Origin: Pseudomonas matsuisoli
Lineage (GTDB): Bacteria > Pseudomonadota > Gammaproteobacteria > Pseudomonadales > Pseudomonadaceae
DNA length: 64,000 bases
Assembly (NCBI RefSeq): GCF_014647635.1
Contig: NZ_BMPO01000001.1
Span: 124,001 to 188,000 of the forward strand
Direction: 5' to 3'
Made by a program: the position numbers and the translations under genes. This document shows positions 17,600 to 32,019 of this stretch, piece by piece. The notes beneath the pieces were generated by a model. That model was not told the origin of the DNA and did not search any database. It saw nothing but the letters and a program-made list of their open reading frames with translations. Every line of letters starts with the position of its first letter. Positions within the stretch are counted from its first letter, which is position 1.

Positions 17600-19279
17600 T
17601 TAGTTCTGGTTTTCCATCTGAGCACGGATCAGATCACCAATGGTGGTCGGACCAGCGCTTTCTACTTCGTGCTTACGCAGCTCTTTCATCGCATCCTTCT
17701 CGTCGTCGACGTCTTTGGACTTGATGGAAAGGCTGATAACGCGCGACTTGCGATCGATGCTGATGATCTTCGCTTCGACTTCTTCGCCTTCCTTCAGAAC
17801 GTTACGCGCATCTTCAATGCGGTCACGGCTGATTTCAGAAGCTTTCAGAGTCGCCTCGACTTCGTTGCCCAGATCGATGATGGCGCCTTTGGCGTCGACT
17901 TCTTTCACGGTGCCACGAACGATGGTGCCCTTTTCGTTGAGGTTCGCGTAGTTGGAGAACGGATCGTCTTCCAGCTGCTTGATACCCAGGGAGATACGCT
18001 CACGCTCTGGATCGACGGAGAGGATAACGGTATCCAGCTCGTCGCCCTTCTTGAAGCGACGTACCGCTTCCTCGCCCACTTCGTTCCACGAGATGTCGGA
18101 CAGGTGGACCAGACCGTCGATGCCGCCTTCCAGACCAATGAAGATACCGAAATCGGTAATCGACTTGATGGTGCCGGAGATACGATCACCCTTGTTGAAA
18201 CGGCCAGAGAAGTCTTCCCATGGGTTGGACTTGCACTGCTTGATGCCGAGGGAGATACGGCGACGCTCTTCGTCGATATCCAGGACCTGAACTTCAACTT
18301 CGTCACCGACCTGTACGACCTTGGACGGGTGGATGTTCTTGTTGGTCCAATCCATTTCGGAAACGTGAACCAGACCTTCAACACCCTCTTCCAGCTCGGC
18401 GAAGCAGCCGTAGTCGGTGAGGTTGGTGACACGTGCGACAACGCGAGTGCCTTCTGGGTAACGCGCCTTAATGGCAACCCATGGGTCTTCGCCCAGTTGC
18501 TTCAGACCCAGCGATACGCGGTTACGCTCGCGGTCGAACTTCAGCACCTTGACGTCGATCTCGTCGCCAACATTGACGATTTCGGAAGGATGCTTGATGC
18601 GCTTCCACGCCATATCGGTGATGTGCAGCAGACCATCGACGCCGCCCAGGTCAACGAATGCACCGTAGTCGGTGAGGTTCTTGACGATACCTTTGACCTG
18701 CTGGCCTTCCTGCAGGGATTCCAGCAGCGCTTCGCGCTCTGCACTGTTTTCCGCTTCCAGGACGCTACGACGGGAAACGACAACGTTGTTGCGCTTCTGA
18801 TCGAGTTTGATGACCTTGAACTCGAGCTCTTTGCCTTCCAGGTGCGTGGTGTCACGAACCGGACGCACGTCGACCAAGGAACCCGGCAGGAACGCGCGAA
18901 TACCGTTAACGTCGACCGTGAAGCCGCCCTTGACCTTACCGTTGATAACGCCCTTGACGACTTCTTCTGCAGCGAAAGCAGCTTCCAGAACGATCCAAGA
19001 TTCGGCGCGCTTGGCCTTCTCGCGGGAGAGCTTGGTTTCACCGAAACCGTCTTCGACCGCGTCGAGCGCTACGTGAACTTCGTCACCGACCTTGATGGTC
19101 AGCTCACCTTGTTCGTTGTAGAACTGCTCTACCGGGATGACACCCTCGGACTTGAGACCAGCGTGAACGGTAACCCAGTCACCATCGATATCGACCACGA
19201 TGCCGGTAATAATGGCACCTGGCTGCATGTCGAGGGATTTTAGGCTTTCTTCAAATAGTTCTGCGAAGCTTTCGCTCAT
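17600..19279 (-). CDS. rpsA: 30S ribosomal protein S1
   Basis: 559 residues with six S1 OB-fold repeats; repeated motifs such as [24 protein letters not shown] can be followed along the protein at roughly 85-residue spacing. Binds mRNA at the 30S platform. The conserved start is [16 protein letters not shown]. It sits in the cmk-rpsA-ihfB order typical of proteobacteria. Confidence 0.98.
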   Translation of the reverse strand: MSESFAELFEESLKSLDMQPGAIITGIVVDIDGDWVTVHAGLKSEGVIPVEQFYNEQGELTIKVGDEVHVALDAVEDGFGETKLSREKAKRAESWIVLEAAFAAEEVVKGVINGKVKGGFTVDVNGIRAFLPGSLVDVRPVRDTTHLEGKELEFKVIKLDQKRNNVVVSRRSVLEAENSAEREALLESLQEGQQVKGIVKNLTDYGAFVDLGGVDGLLHITDMAWKRIKHPSEIVNVGDEIDVKVLKFDRERNRVSLGLKQLGEDPWVAIKARYPEGTRVVARVTNLTDYGCFAELEEGVEGLVHVSEMDWTNKNIHPSKVVQVGDEVEVQVLDIDEERRRISLGIKQCKSNPWEDFSGRFNKGDRISGTIKSITDFGIFIGLEGGIDGLVHLSDISWNEVGEEAVRRFKKGDELDTVILSVDPERERISLGIKQLEDDPFSNYANLNEKGTIVRGTVKEVDAKGAIIDLGNEVEATLKASEISRDRIEDARNVLKEGEEVEAKIISIDRKSRVISLSIKSKDVDDEKDAMKELRKHEVESAGPTTIGDLIRAQMENQN

Positions 19280-19347
19280 GTTGATTCCTGTAAGTCGGGC
19301 GGGGATTCGCCCTTATCCGCATACCAGCCATGCGGGCTCGTTCATAT

Positions 19348-19387
19348 AAAAAAAGGCCTGCGGGACTATGACTGGTCTCCCGCACGC
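19348..19387 (-). terminator. Terminator/attenuator between cmk and rpsA
   Basis: Stem arms 19356-19365 and 19378-19387 (one mismatch) followed on the minus strand by seven T. It would end transcripts from the serC-to-cmk operon and leaves rpsA to its own promoter. Confidence 0.75.
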
Positions 19388-19411
19388 CTCCTTGTCAGCC
19401 TTAGGTCAGGC

Positions 19412-20101
19412 TCATCCAGCAAGACCGCGATTGGCGACCTCGCTCAGGATCGTTTCCAGCACCTGCTCGATCGGCATTGCCGTCGAATCGAGGTGGACTG
19501 CATCTTCTGCCGGTATCAACGGTGCGATAGCACGCTGCGAATCGCGGGCGTCGCGCTCCTGTATCTCCTCAAGAAGACTCGCGAGATTAACATCATCGCC
19601 CTTGTCCTTCAACTGATGATATCGCCGGCGGGCACGCTCTTCCGCACTTGCGGTCAAAAACACCTTCAAAGGCGCGAGCGGAAACACCACGGTTCCCATG
19701 TCGCGTCCATCGGCGACGAGGCCAGGCAGCTCGTGAAAGGCTCGCTGCCGCTGCAGCAATGCCTCGCGTACGGCTGGCAATGCTGCGACCTGCGATGCCC
19801 CAGCCCCCACATGCTCGTTGCGAATGGCGTTAGTAACCTCCTCTCCTTCGAGGACGATGGTTTGCTGCCCCCCGGTCGCACTGGAGAGAAACTGCACGTC
19901 CAGATGGGCGGCCAGCACCTTGAGTGCCTCTTCGTTTGTTAAATCGACGCCGTGATTACGCGCCGCGAACGCGAGCAATCGGTACAGGGCACCCGAATCC
20001 AAAAGATTCCAACCGAGCCGCCCTGCCAGCAGGCCAGCGACTGTCCCTTTACCCGACCCGCTTGGCCCGTCGATGGTGATGATCGGCGCGCGCGTAATCA
20101 T
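19412..20101 (-). CDS. cmk: Cytidylate kinase
   Basis: 229 residues from ATG 20101, overlapping the tyrA-aroA stop by 4 bases (ATGA). P-loop GPSGSGKGT, the CMP-specificity insert and [11 protein letters not shown] are present. Phosphorylates CMP/dCMP to the diphosphate. The longer open frame upstream is out of keeping with the family N-terminus ([17 protein letters not shown]). Confidence 0.97.
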   Translation of the reverse strand: MITRAPIITIDGPSGSGKGTVAGLLAGRLGWNLLDSGALYRLLAFAARNHGVDLTNEEALKVLAAHLDVQFLSSATGGQQTIVLEGEEVTNAIRNEHVGAGASQVAALPAVREALLQRQRAFHELPGLVADGRDMGTVVFPLAPLKVFLTASAEERARRRYHQLKDKGDDVNLASLLEEIQERDARDSQRAIAPLIPAEDAVHLDSTAMPIEQVLETILSEVANRGLAG

Positions 20102-22341
20102 GAGACCGCCTCGTGCGAAACGCGCAAGCCTACGCGCTTGGCGAGCTCCAGGAAGTTCGGAAACGAGGTCGCGACGTTCGCGCAATCATGAATGCGTATT
20201 GGGGCACTCGCTCGCAGCGACGCCACGCTGAAGGCCATCGCGATACGGTGGTCACCATGACTGTCGACCTCGCCGCCGCCCATCTTGCCACCTTCGATCA
20301 CGATACCGTCCGGCGTCGCCTCAGCATGGACACCCAGTACCTTCAGACCATCCGCCATTGACTGAATACGGTCGGATTCCTTGACCCGAAGCTCTTCAGC
20401 ACCCGTCAGCACAGTACGCCCCTGCGCGCACGCAGCCGCCACGAAGAGAACCGGAAACTCATCGATGGCCAATGGCACGAGCGCCTCGGGAATGTCGATA
20501 CCCTTCAACGGCGCCGAGCGCACGCGGATGTCGGCCACAGGCTCGCCGCCTACCTCCCGCTGATTTTGGAGGGTCAGGTCCGCACCCATGAGCTGTAAGA
20601 TATCGATGACGCCGGTCCGTGTTGGATTGATGCCGACATGCTCCAAAACCAGCTCCGAACCTTCAGCAATACTCGCAGCCACTAAAAAGAATGCCGCTGA
20701 GGAAATGTCCGCTGGCACCTCAATCGCACCACCCTTCAGATGATGGCCGCCCGTCAGGCGTGCAGTGTTTCCTTCTGTAGTCACCGGGTAACCGAACCCG
20801 CGCAGCATGCGCTCGGTGTGGTCACGGGTGGGCGCAGGTTCCGTAACGGACGTTTGACCGTCGGCATAGAGGCCGGCAAGCAGCAGCGACGACTTGACCT
20901 GCGCGCTGGCGACCGGCATGTCGTAATGCATGCCCTTGAGGCGCTGCGCCCCCTTGATCTTGAGTGGCGGCCGGCCATCCGCACCGGTCTCGATGACAGC
21001 ACCCATCTCACGCAGCGGCACGGCCACGCGATTCATGGGGCGCTTGGACAGCGATGCATCGCCCGTCAATTCGGTATCGAAGGCCTGCGCCGCCAGCAAC
21101 CCCGACAACAAACGCATCGACGTACCGGAGTTACCGAGGTACAGCGGCCCCGGGGGCGCCTTGAGTCCATTCATACCGACCCCGTGAATCGTGACGCGGC
21201 CGTGCAGCGGGCCCTCGATGACGACGCCCATGTCGCGAAACGCCTGTAGCGTCGCAAGCGCGTCTTCACCCTCGAGAAACCCGCTCACTTCTGTCGTACC
21301 TTCGGCCAGCGAGCCCAGCATGATTGAGCGATGAGAGATGGACTTATCGCCAGGAACACGTACACGGCCAGACAATGTGCCGCCTGGTTGCGCATTGAAA
21401 ATCATGTCGTTTTCGGAGTGCATGGTATCCACATAGGCTCTACGAGCCAGAATTTTGTCGAAATGTTCGCGGGCCACTCGGGCGCGAGTGAAGACGCCCA
21501 AGAGCTCGCGCCCGTCTCCTGCGTCGACCGCGGCACGCAGTGCATCCAGGTCGTAGCGATAGGTGTCCAATACGCGAAGAACCGCTTCGCGATTGGCCAG
21601 AAAGATGTCATGCCACATGGTCGGATCGCTACCTGCAATCCGGGTGAAATCGCGAAAGCCACCTGCCGCATAGCGGAAAATATCCAGGTTCTCGTCGCGC
21701 TTTGCCAGCGAGTCCACGATATTGAACGCGAGCAAGTGCGGTAGATGGCTAGTGGCCGCGAGCACCTGATCGTGATGCTCAACATCCATATGCTCTACGT
21801 CAGCACCTAGCGCACGCCAGAGGCGGTCGACCAACGCGAGCGCCGCCACATCCGTCGTCGCCAGAGGCGTCAAGATAACCTTGTGCCGGCGGAACAGCTC
21901 GATGCGCGCGGCCTCCACTCCACTTTTCTCCGAACCGGCAATGGGGTGCCCTGGCACGAAGCGAGCCGGAACAGCACCAAACACGCGGACAGCCGCAGCG
22001 ACAATAGCGCCCTTGGCGCTGCCGACGTCAGTGATCACCGCGTTGCCCAAATCGAGCGTCGCCAATACGGAGAGAACGCGCTCCATCGCCAGGATCGGCA
22101 CGGCCAGCTGAATAACGTCTGCCCCTACGCACGCCGTGGCGAGATCTTCCTCACAACGGTCCGCCACCCCCTGCTCCACCGCTAACTGGCGAGATGCAGG
22201 ATCGAGATCGACCCCTACAACTTCGCGAAACAGACCTTGCGCTCTGATGCCTTTCGCGAACGAGCCACCGATCAAGCCAAGCCCGATGACGACCAGGCGG
22301 CCTAGTGGTGCTGGATTTGGCACATACGCCACCGTACTCAT
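20098..22341 (-). CDS. Bifunctional prephenate dehydrogenase / EPSP synthase
   Basis: 747-residue fusion. Residues about 1-300 are a TyrA-type dehydrogenase: Rossmann motif [26 protein letters not shown] and SHLPHLLAF. Residues about 315-747 are AroA (5-enolpyruvylshikimate-3-phosphate synthase): [33 protein letters not shown] and VKESDRI. The two enzymes serve tyrosine synthesis and the common shikimate route. The fusion is characteristic of Pseudomonas. Part of pheA-tyrA/aroA-cmk; the hisC2 aminotransferase gene usually found between pheA and this gene is absent. Confidence 0.97.
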   Translation of the reverse strand: MSTVAYVPNPAPLGRLVVIGLGLIGGSFAKGIRAQGLFREVVGVDLDPASRQLAVEQGVADRCEEDLATACVGADVIQLAVPILAMERVLSVLATLDLGNAVITDVGSAKGAIVAAAVRVFGAVPARFVPGHPIAGSEKSGVEAARIELFRRHKVILTPLATTDVAALALVDRLWRALGADVEHMDVEHHDQVLAATSHLPHLLAFNIVDSLAKRDENLDIFRYAAGGFRDFTRIAGSDPTMWHDIFLANREAVLRVLDTYRYDLDALRAAVDAGDGRELLGVFTRARVAREHFDKILARRAYVDTMHSENDMIFNAQPGGTLSGRVRVPGDKSISHRSIMLGSLAEGTTEVSGFLEGEDALATLQAFRDMGVVIEGPLHGRVTIHGVGMNGLKAPPGPLYLGNSGTSMRLLSGLLAAQAFDTELTGDASLSKRPMNRVAVPLREMGAVIETGADGRPPLKIKGAQRLKGMHYDMPVASAQVKSSLLLAGLYADGQTSVTEPAPTRDHTERMLRGFGYPVTTEGNTARLTGGHHLKGGAIEVPADISSAAFFLVAASIAEGSELVLEHVGINPTRTGVIDILQLMGADLTLQNQREVGGEPVADIRVRSAPLKGIDIPEALVPLAIDEFPVLFVAAACAQGRTVLTGAEELRVKESDRIQSMADGLKVLGVHAEATPDGIVIEGGKMGGGEVDSHGDHRIAMAFSVASLRASAPIRIHDCANVATSFPNFLELAKRVGLRVSHEAVS

Positions 22342-22420
22342 AACGCCAATATCCCATGCCCGGCCGCCTTACCATTCATGCGGTAAAAGCCACTCACGTG
22401 CAAAACATTTCGTGTTTGGT

Positions 22421-23518
22421 TCAAAGCACGGCCTTCGGGTAAGAGCCAAGGACTTTGAGCGCAACGGCTTCTTGTTGAATCTTGTCCAGGACTGTTTTGA
22501 TCGCCGGGTCCTGATGATGACCAACAAAGTCGATAAAGAAGACATATGTCCATTTACCGCTTCGCGATGGCCGCGTCTCGATTCGGGTCAGGTCGATTCC
22601 ATTGCTGTGGAACGGCACCAATAGCTCGTGCAGCGCGCCTGGCTTGTTGCGCATCGACACGATGATCGATGTCTTGTCGTCCCCGATGGGAGGCACATCC
22701 TGATTTCCGATGATCAGAAAACGCGTCGAGTTGTCGGGTCGATCCTCGATTTTTTCGAATACTGGCCGGAGCCCATAAAGGCTTGCAGCCATATCGCCGG
22801 CGATAGCTGCGGAGTTCCATTCGCTTTTCACGCGTCGCGCTGCATCAGCGTTGCTCGATACGGCGACGCGCTCCACATTCGGGTAATGCGCGTCGAGCCA
22901 CTTGCGACATTGCGCCAGCGACTGGGCGTGAGAATAGATTCGGGTAATGTGTTCGGTCTTGGTGTTCTCGCCCACCAGCAGATGGTGGTGGATCCGTAAT
23001 TCCACTTCGCCGCAAATGACGAGATCGTGCTCCAGAAAGCTGTCCAGCGTGTGATTCACCGCGCCTTCAGTCGAGTTTTCGACAGGCACCACGCCAAAAT
23101 CCACCGCACCGGCTGCCACTTCCCGGAACACTTCATCGATGGCCATCATCGGCTTGCTCACGACCGCCTGACCAAAATGCTTGATCGTAGCGGCATGACT
23201 GAATGTCCCTTCCGGCCCGAGATAGGCTGCTTTCAATGGCTCTTCAAGAGCCAGACAGCAAGACATGATCTCCCGGAACAGGCGCGCCATGTCCTCGTTG
23301 CCAAGCGGGCCTTCATTTCTTTCCATGATGCGCTTGAGGACCTGTGCCTCGCGCTCCGGCCGATAAAAAACAGCGGTCTCGCCCTCGGCGAGCGCGGCCA
23401 TTTTGACGCGAGCCACTTCCTGAGCACATTGCGCGCGTGCACTGATGAGTTGGAGGATTTGTCCATCCAGATCATCGATCCGGATTCGCAACGCTTGAAG
23501 TTGATCGAGATCAGCCAT
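22421..23518 (-). CDS. pheA: Chorismate mutase / prephenate dehydratase (P-protein)
   Basis: 365 residues: chorismate mutase (about 1-90, helical), prephenate dehydratase (about 95-270; YLGPEGTFSH, VPVENSTEGAV, DNSTRFLIIG) and a C-terminal ACT regulatory domain (about 275-365; GALHELLVPF, ESRP-equivalent IETRPSRSGKW), which implies phenylalanine feedback inhibition. ATG 23518 overlaps the serC stop by one base (TGATG). Makes phenylpyruvate for phenylalanine. Confidence 0.97.
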   Translation of the reverse strand: MADLDQLQALRIRIDDLDGQILQLISARAQCAQEVARVKMAALAEGETAVFYRPEREAQVLKRIMERNEGPLGNEDMARLFREIMSCCLALEEPLKAAYLGPEGTFSHAATIKHFGQAVVSKPMMAIDEVFREVAAGAVDFGVVPVENSTEGAVNHTLDSFLEHDLVICGEVELRIHHHLLVGENTKTEHITRIYSHAQSLAQCRKWLDAHYPNVERVAVSSNADAARRVKSEWNSAAIAGDMAASLYGLRPVFEKIEDRPDNSTRFLIIGNQDVPPIGDDKTSIIVSMRNKPGALHELLVPFHSNGIDLTRIETRPSRSGKWTYVFFIDFVGHHQDPAIKTVLDKIQQEAVALKVLGSYPKAVL

Positions 23519-24603
23519 CACCCGCGCTCCTTTTCGAACTCGGTCATGTAATCGATCAGCGCCTCTACCGCCTCCGGTCCGGTGGCGTTATAGATCGAAG
23601 CACGCATGCCACCCACTGAGCGGTGCCCTTTCAGGTTGAGTAGCCCGCGCGCATCCGCGCCCTCCAGAAACGCTTTGTCCAGACGCTCGTCGGCCAAGCG
23701 GAAAGGAACATTCATCCAGGAGCGCGCGCTTGGCGCAATAGGGTTCGAATAAAAGGCACTGTTATCGATGAATCCGTACAAGCGCTCCTTCTTCTGTCGA
23801 TTACGCGCTTCCATGCCGGCGACGCCTCCCTGCTCTTTCAGCCACTCGAACACCAGGCCGGATAGATACCAGGAATAGGTGGCGGGCGTGTTGTACATCG
23901 AGCCGTTGTCCGCTGACACCTTGTAGTTCAGCATCGTCGGGCAAGCACTACGTGCACGACCAAGCAGGTCCTCACGAACGATCACGACCACCAGGCCAGA
24001 CGGACCAATGTTCTTTTGCGCGCCAGCATAGATCAGCCCGTACCTGGACACATCGATCGTGCGCGACAGGATGTCCGAGGACATGTCTACGACAAGCGGC
24101 ACATCGCCAACGTCAGGCAACCAGTCGAATTGCACCCCGCCAATGGTTTCATTCGAAGCGAGGTGCACATATGCGGCATCGTGGCTCAATTGCCACTCGG
24201 CCTGCGCTGGGATCGCCTGATAGTCGTATGCCTTGGCACTCGCGGCGACGTTGATACGACCATAGCGCTGCGCTTCTTCGATCGCCTTCCGCGACCAAAT
24301 GCCAGTGTCGACATAGTCCGCGACACCGTTTTCAGGCAAAAGATTGAGCGGAATTTCCGCGAACTGCTGGCTGGCACCGCCTTGCAGGAACAACACCTTG
24401 TAGTTGTCTGGGACCGCGAGAAGCTCACGCAGATCTCGCTCAGCTTTCTCTGCTATGGCGGTATATTCGTCACTGCGATGGCTCATTTCCATCACCGACA
24501 AACCACGCCCTTGGTAGTCCAGCATTTCGGCGCGAGCACGCTCGAGTACGGCAGTAGGAAGCGCGGCTGGGCCGGCACAGAAGTTATGGGCGCGTTTGCT
24601 CAC
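23518..24603 (-). CDS. serC: Phosphoserine aminotransferase
   Basis: 361 residues from GTG 24603 (MSKRAHNFCAGPAALP), with GAGAGAAA upstream; another GTG at 24630 is less likely. PLP Lys lies in YAGAQKNIGPSGL. Acts in serine and pyridoxal phosphate biosynthesis. Coupled to pheA by stop/start overlap. A 270-base gap with a hairpin separates it from gyrA. Confidence 0.96.
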   Translation of the reverse strand: MSKRAHNFCAGPAALPTAVLERARAEMLDYQGRGLSVMEMSHRSDEYTAIAEKAERDLRELLAVPDNYKVLFLQGGASQQFAEIPLNLLPENGVADYVDTGIWSRKAIEEAQRYGRINVAASAKAYDYQAIPAQAEWQLSHDAAYVHLASNETIGGVQFDWLPDVGDVPLVVDMSSDILSRTIDVSRYGLIYAGAQKNIGPSGLVVVIVREDLLGRARSACPTMLNYKVSADNGSMYNTPATYSWYLSGLVFEWLKEQGGVAGMEARNRQKKERLYGFIDNSAFYSNPIAPSARSWMNVPFRLADERLDKAFLEGADARGLLNLKGHRSVGGMRASIYNATGPEAVEALIDYMTEFEKERG

Positions 24604-24843
24604 AGCGATTTCTCTCGATTCGATTGCCACTCAAACGGCGCTGAGCCGAGAGCCCCTCGCCGACGCGATGCCGTTTTTGGTCATTCGACTTCGCTCAACA
24701 TCGGCCAAATACGGGTCCGGCCATGCTGGAAAGAGCCGAACGAGAAAGTTCGTTGACGACAAACGAACCCCTCTCGTAATGACGTAAATACGGCTGCCTG
24801 CATCTAACACGCAAGCGTTTGAACACTCAATGGCCACAGGGTC

Positions 24844-24867
24844 GGCTGGCATCGTCAGATGCCAGCC
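24844..24867 (-). other. Hairpin just downstream of gyrA
   Basis: Ten-base perfect stem GGCTGGCATC/GATGCCAGCC with a 4-base loop, 9 bases past the gyrA stop, with no T-tract on the minus strand. More like an mRNA 3'-end stabiliser or weak terminator within the gyrA-serC interval than an intrinsic terminator. Confidence 0.5.
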
Positions 24868-24875
24868 AGCGCAGG

Positions 24876-27698
<2,823 letters not shown>

Positions 27699-27836
27699 GG
27701 AAAGCTGGTTCCTTATAAATCAGGGAGGTCCTGCGGAAAGCGCGGGATCATATCACAGCACGCCGTCGACAACCTCTGATGGCCCGCATGAAAGCGTGCG
27801 ATGGGAGACAATAAAGGCGCACTCGAACCGTTGCCT

Positions 27837-28913
27837 TCAGTGCAGGCGCTTGCGGCTCATTAATGCGGCCATTTTCGCCGCGTCCGGCCTCTCGATGACA
27901 CCCCGCTCGGTCACGATGGCATCGATGAGGTCCGCAGGCGTCACATCGAAGACGGGATTGCACACCGGCACATCCGCCGCGACTCGATGTCCAGCCACTT
28001 CGAGAAGCTCACTGCTGGGGCGCTCTTCGATGGGAATATCGTCACCGTTTTCCATACTCAGGTCGATACTGGAACTCGGCGCGACCACCATGAAGCGCAC
28101 GCCGTGGTGCATCGCATTGACCGCCAATTGATAGGTACCAATCTTGTTCGCGATGTCGCCATTCGCAGTGATGCGGTCCGCACCCACGATGACCCAGGTG
28201 ATCCCCGCATGCTTCATAAGGTGTGCGGCTGACGAATCCGCCACCAGGGCGACATTCACGCCCTCGTTGTGCAGCTCCCAGCTCGTGAGTCGCCCACCTT
28301 GCAACCAGGGACGCGTCTCGCCGGCGTAAACCGTCTTCAGCAGGCCGTCCAGACTCGCGGCGCGAATCACACCCAGCGCTGTACCGAAGCCACCGGTGGC
28401 GAGCGCCCCGGTATTGCAATGTGTCATCAGGTTCTGCGCGGCTGACTGGCGCTTGCGGATAAGCTCCAAACCAAGCTGAGCCATCGTCAAATTGGCTTCT
28501 CTATCACTTTGATGGATTGCGATCGCTTCGCTTTCCAGCGCCTGTAACGGTTCTTCTTCTGGCTTCAAACGCGCGATCCGCTCGCGCATCCGGTTCAGTG
28601 CCCAAATTAGATTCACAGCGGTAGGCCGGGCATTAGCCAATACTTCGAAGTCGGCTTCCAGTCGCGCGCGCCAGTCGCCGCCTGCTGCAATCCGTTCGCG
28701 AGCACCGAGCAAGAGACCATAGGCAGCCGCGATACCGATTGCTGGAGCGCCTCGTACCACCATTTGCTTGATGGCCGCAGCCACATCGTAAGCAGTGCGG
28801 TAGCTCAGCCAGGACTCTTCGAGCGGCAGCACACGCTGGTCGAGCAGGCGCAGCGTACCGTCCACCCATTCGATCGCCTTCACCTTTTCAGCCGCCAGCA
28901 AACGCTCGCGCAT
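27837..28913 (-). CDS. mtnA: Methylthioribose-1-phosphate isomerase
   Basis: 358 residues from ATG 28913 ([16 protein letters not shown]) with GAGGTG upstream. Catalytic Cys in [13 protein letters not shown] and Asp in [16 protein letters not shown] are family hallmarks. Isomerises MTR-1-P to methylthioribulose-1-P in methionine salvage. It is divergently placed from the MTA deaminase gene, which in Pseudomonas feeds the same pathway. Same strand as gyrA but with its own upstream region. Confidence 0.95.
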   Translation of the reverse strand: MRERLLAAEKVKAIEWVDGTLRLLDQRVLPLEESWLSYRTAYDVAAAIKQMVVRGAPAIGIAAAYGLLLGARERIAAGGDWRARLEADFEVLANARPTAVNLIWALNRMRERIARLKPEEEPLQALESEAIAIHQSDREANLTMAQLGLELIRKRQSAAQNLMTHCNTGALATGGFGTALGVIRAASLDGLLKTVYAGETRPWLQGGRLTSWELHNEGVNVALVADSSAAHLMKHAGITWVIVGADRITANGDIANKIGTYQLAVNAMHHGVRFMVVAPSSSIDLSMENGDDIPIEERPSSELLEVAGHRVAADVPVCNPVFDVTPADLIDAIVTERGVIERPDAAKMAALMSRKRLH

Positions 28914-29204
28914 GCCACACCTCGAGTACCCCTTCAAAGCGGCGGAGTATACGCGAGCCCTGGCCGCTGTTGAGGTTTCGTCGCCGTAACGCGAATTGCC
29001 GCACTCTAATGCCGCGAAACCGCGAAGAAGCCTATGGCATTTGTAGATAGGGCCGGAACCTCCAGACAACGAGGACCACAAAACCTTGCTCAACGCGTTA
29101 ATACAGACACGATCTCGACTTGGCGTCGATAGGCCGTAGGCTTCAAGCTTCGGCGCCGACGCTTTACACTCCAGCGACGCTTCATCAATGCGGACCTTCT
29201 CGAC

Positions 29205-30533
29205 ATGCCAAAGCCAATGCCAGCACCCTTCGATCTGCTGTTGCTACCCACATGGCTGGTGCCTGTAGAACCCGCTGGCGTGGTACTCAAGGGGCATGGG
29301 TTGGGCGTCTCGAACGGTCGTATCGAGGCAATTGCCCCACGTGAGGATCTGCTTCGCCGCGGCGCCGTCGACGTCCGCGAACTCCCTGGCTGCATGCTGA
29401 CGCCGGGCCTGATCAATGCACATGGGCATGCGGCAATGACGCTATTCCGCGGCATGGCGGATGACCTGCCGCTGATGACCTGGCTCAAACAGCACATCTG
29501 GCCCGCCGAAGCCAAATGGGTCGACGAGCAATTCGTGCTTGATGGCACCGAGCTGGCCATCGCCGAGCAGCTCAAAAGCGGCATCACGACGTTTTCCGAT
29601 ATGTACTTCTTTCCCAAAATCGCCAGCGAAGCCGTTCACGAAGCGGGAATACGCGCACAAATCTGCATCACCCTGCTCGATACGCCGATACCGGGCGCCC
29701 TCGACACGGCTGACGCCATTCGCCGCGGACTTGAGCTCTTCGACGACCTCAAGCATCACCCTCGAATGAAAGTCGCCTTCGGGCCGCATGCGCCCTACAG
29801 CATCAGCGACGACAAACTCGAGACCATCCTGATGCTGGCCGAAGAACTCGATGCGGGCATCCAGATGCACGTGCACGAAGCCGCTGCGGAAGTTCGACAG
29901 GCCGTCGAACGCACAGGTGAACGCCCGCTCGCGCGCCTTTCTCGTCTGGGCCTGCTCGGTCCACGCCTCCAGGCCGTGCACATGACCCAGATCGATGAAA
30001 GCGACCTTTCGTTGCTTGTGGAAAGCAACAGCAGCGTCATTCACTGCCCTGAATCGAACCTCAAACTGGCCAGTGGCTTCTGCCCGGTCGAACGCCTGCT
30101 GCAAGCCGGCGTCAACGTCGCCATCGGCACCGACGGCGCGGCGAGCAACAATGATCTCGACTTGCTGGGCGAAACAAGAACGGCGGCATTGCTCGCCAAG
30201 GGCGTTGCTGGATCAGCCACGGCTCTGGATGCGCATGCTGCGTTACGCATGGCGACACTGAATGGCGCCAGGGCCCTCGGAATCGACGACTGTACCGGCA
30301 CCCTCGAGCCCGGCAAATACGCAGACATGGTCGTATTCGATCTCGATGGTCTGGCGCAACAACCCATCTACGACCCTGTTTCCCAATTGATCTACGCGAC
30401 CGGCCGCGATGCCGTACGCGACGTCTGGGTCGCAGGCAGACCCCTTGTCAGCGACCGCGCCTTGGTCCGTATGGACGAAGACAAACTAATCGCCACGGCT
30501 AACGCATGGGCTGACCGCATTTCGCGAGGTTGA
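29205..30533 (+). CDS. mtaD: 5'-methylthioadenosine/S-adenosylhomocysteine-type deaminase (TRZ/ATZ family)
   Basis: 442-residue amidohydrolase. Metal site HxH in [11 protein letters not shown], further His in GPHAPYS and HVHEAAAE, and Asp in [12 protein letters not shown]. In P. aeruginosa the gene at this position (PA3170) deaminates methylthioadenosine to methylthioinosine, which a phosphorylase converts to MTR-1-P, the MtnA substrate. The divergent pairing with mtnA supports the same role here. No strong ribosome site precedes the ATG; ubiG follows in the same direction. Confidence 0.88.
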   Translation: MPKPMPAPFDLLLLPTWLVPVEPAGVVLKGHGLGVSNGRIEAIAPREDLLRRGAVDVRELPGCMLTPGLINAHGHAAMTLFRGMADDLPLMTWLKQHIWPAEAKWVDEQFVLDGTELAIAEQLKSGITTFSDMYFFPKIASEAVHEAGIRAQICITLLDTPIPGALDTADAIRRGLELFDDLKHHPRMKVAFGPHAPYSISDDKLETILMLAEELDAGIQMHVHEAAAEVRQAVERTGERPLARLSRLGLLGPRLQAVHMTQIDESDLSLLVESNSSVIHCPESNLKLASGFCPVERLLQAGVNVAIGTDGAASNNDLDLLGETRTAALLAKGVAGSATALDAHAALRMATLNGARALGIDDCTGTLEPGKYADMVVFDLDGLAQQPIYDPVSQLIYATGRDAVRDVWVAGRPLVSDRALVRMDEDKLIATANAWADRISRG

Positions 30534-30586
30534 GCACCGCCACCGCAAGCCTTCTAACCTTATCCATTACCCACTTCGAGAACACC

Positions 30587-31285
30587 ATGAGCAACGTTGA
30601 TCACGCCGAAATCGCCAAATTCGAGGCATTGGCCCACCGTTGGTGGGATCGCGAAAGCGAATTCAAACCGCTTCACGAAATCAATCCACTGCGCGTCAAC
30701 TGGATCGACGAGCGCATTGGTCTTGCCGGAAAGCGCGTCCTGGACGTGGGCTGCGGCGGCGGCATCCTGAGCGAAGCCATGGCGCAACGCGGCGCGTCGG
30801 TGATGGGCATCGATATGGGCGAGGCACCATTATCCGTCGCGCAGTTACATCAGCTCGAATCCGGCGTTCCGGTCGAGTACCGTCAGATCACTGCCGAAGA
30901 CCTCGCTGCGGAGATGCCGGGCCAGTTCGACGTCGTGACCTGCCTGGAGATGCTGGAACACGTGCCAGACCCTGCCTCTGTAATCCGCGCCTGCCATACC
31001 CTGGTCAAACCCGGTGGTCAGGTCTTCTTCTCCACGATCAACCGCAACCCGAAGGCTTATCTGTTCGCGATCATTGGCGCCGAATACGTGCTGCGACTGC
31101 TGCCGCGCGGGACACATGACTTCAAGAAATTCATCCGTCCTTCCGAGCTTGGCGCCTGGTCCCGAGCGACGGGACTGGACGTGAAGGACATGATCGGGCT
31201 GACCTACAACCCCATCACCAAGCATTACAAGCTCGAACCCGATGTGGACGTGAACTACATGGTCCAGACCCAGAGGAGCCTCTGA
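30587..31285 (+). CDS. ubiG: Ubiquinone biosynthesis O-methyltransferase
   Basis: 232 residues from ATG 30587 ([21 protein letters not shown], the UbiG N-terminus). SAM motif [13 protein letters not shown]. Performs both O-methylations in ubiquinone synthesis. Stop overlaps the mupP start (TGATG). Confidence 0.96.
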   Translation: MSNVDHAEIAKFEALAHRWWDRESEFKPLHEINPLRVNWIDERIGLAGKRVLDVGCGGGILSEAMAQRGASVMGIDMGEAPLSVAQLHQLESGVPVEYRQITAEDLAAEMPGQFDVVTCLEMLEHVPDPASVIRACHTLVKPGGQVFFSTINRNPKAYLFAIIGAEYVLRLLPRGTHDFKKFIRPSELGAWSRATGLDVKDMIGLTYNPITKHYKLEPDVDVNYMVQTQRSL

Positions 31286-31956
31286 TGCGCCTCGAGGCGG
31301 TACTGTTCGACATGGACGGCACCCTCCTGGACACCGCGCCGGACTTCATCGTTGTTATCCAGGCGATGCGCGCATCGCGGAGCCTGCCGCCCATTTCCGA
31401 ACAGTCCATTCGCAACGTCGTCTCCGGCGGCGCACGTGCAATGGTGGCCAACGGGTTCGATGTCGATCCGCTATCGGAAGCGTTCGAAGCACTGAGGTTG
31501 GAATTTCTGTATCGCTACCAGCAGGACTGCGCCGTTCACTCACACCTCTACGACGGCATGGCAGAGATACTGGCAGACATCGAAGCAGCCGGCTTGAAGT
31601 GGGGCGTCGTCACCAACAAACCGGTGCGCTTCGCCGAGCCGATCATGCAGCGCCTGGGCCTGGCCGCGCGCTTGTCGGTGCTCGTCTGCCCGGACCACGT
31701 GACCCGCAGCAAGCCCGACCCCGAGCCCATGCAGCTTGCGTGCAGCCAGATGGGCATCTCGCCGGCCAACGTGTTGTTCATCGGGGATGACCTGCGTGAC
31801 ATCCAATCAGGGCACGCTGCGGGGAGCCGGACGGTCGCGGTCACCTATGGCTATATTCATCCCGAGGACAATCCGCGCAGCTGGGGCGCCGATGCCGTCA
31901 TCGACCACCCGAGCGAGCTACGGGCATTGCTCGATCGCGCAATCTGCAGCTGCTGA
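31285..31956 (+). CDS. mupP: N-acetylmuramic acid 6-phosphate phosphatase (MupP), HAD family
   Basis: 223 residues, HAD superfamily. Nucleophile Asp in [13 protein letters not shown], Lys in SKPDPEP, acidic motif [11 protein letters not shown]. Long labelled phosphoglycolate phosphatase; in Pseudomonas the gene between ubiG and yciK is MupP of the cell-wall recycling pathway that bypasses de novo UDP-MurNAc and gives intrinsic fosfomycin tolerance. Assignment rests on gene order and family; Gph activity is the alternative. Confidence 0.88.
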   Translation: MRLEAVLFDMDGTLLDTAPDFIVVIQAMRASRSLPPISEQSIRNVVSGGARAMVANGFDVDPLSEAFEALRLEFLYRYQQDCAVHSHLYDGMAEILADIEAAGLKWGVVTNKPVRFAEPIMQRLGLAARLSVLVCPDHVTRSKPDPEPMQLACSQMGISPANVLFIGDDLRDIQSGHAAGSRTVAVTYGYIHPEDNPRSWGADAVIDHPSELRALLDRAICSC

Positions 31957-32019
31957 GGCATTACCGCGGCCAGTGTCGGCAGACACTTTGCCCATCGACA
32001 CCTGCCATAGGAGACGCTT

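Noticed and set aside
17582-19243. Long open frame on the plus strand opposite rpsA (about 550 codons)
   Set aside because: It is the complement of the rpsA reading frame, a result of codon bias; the minus-strand protein has six S1 domains.
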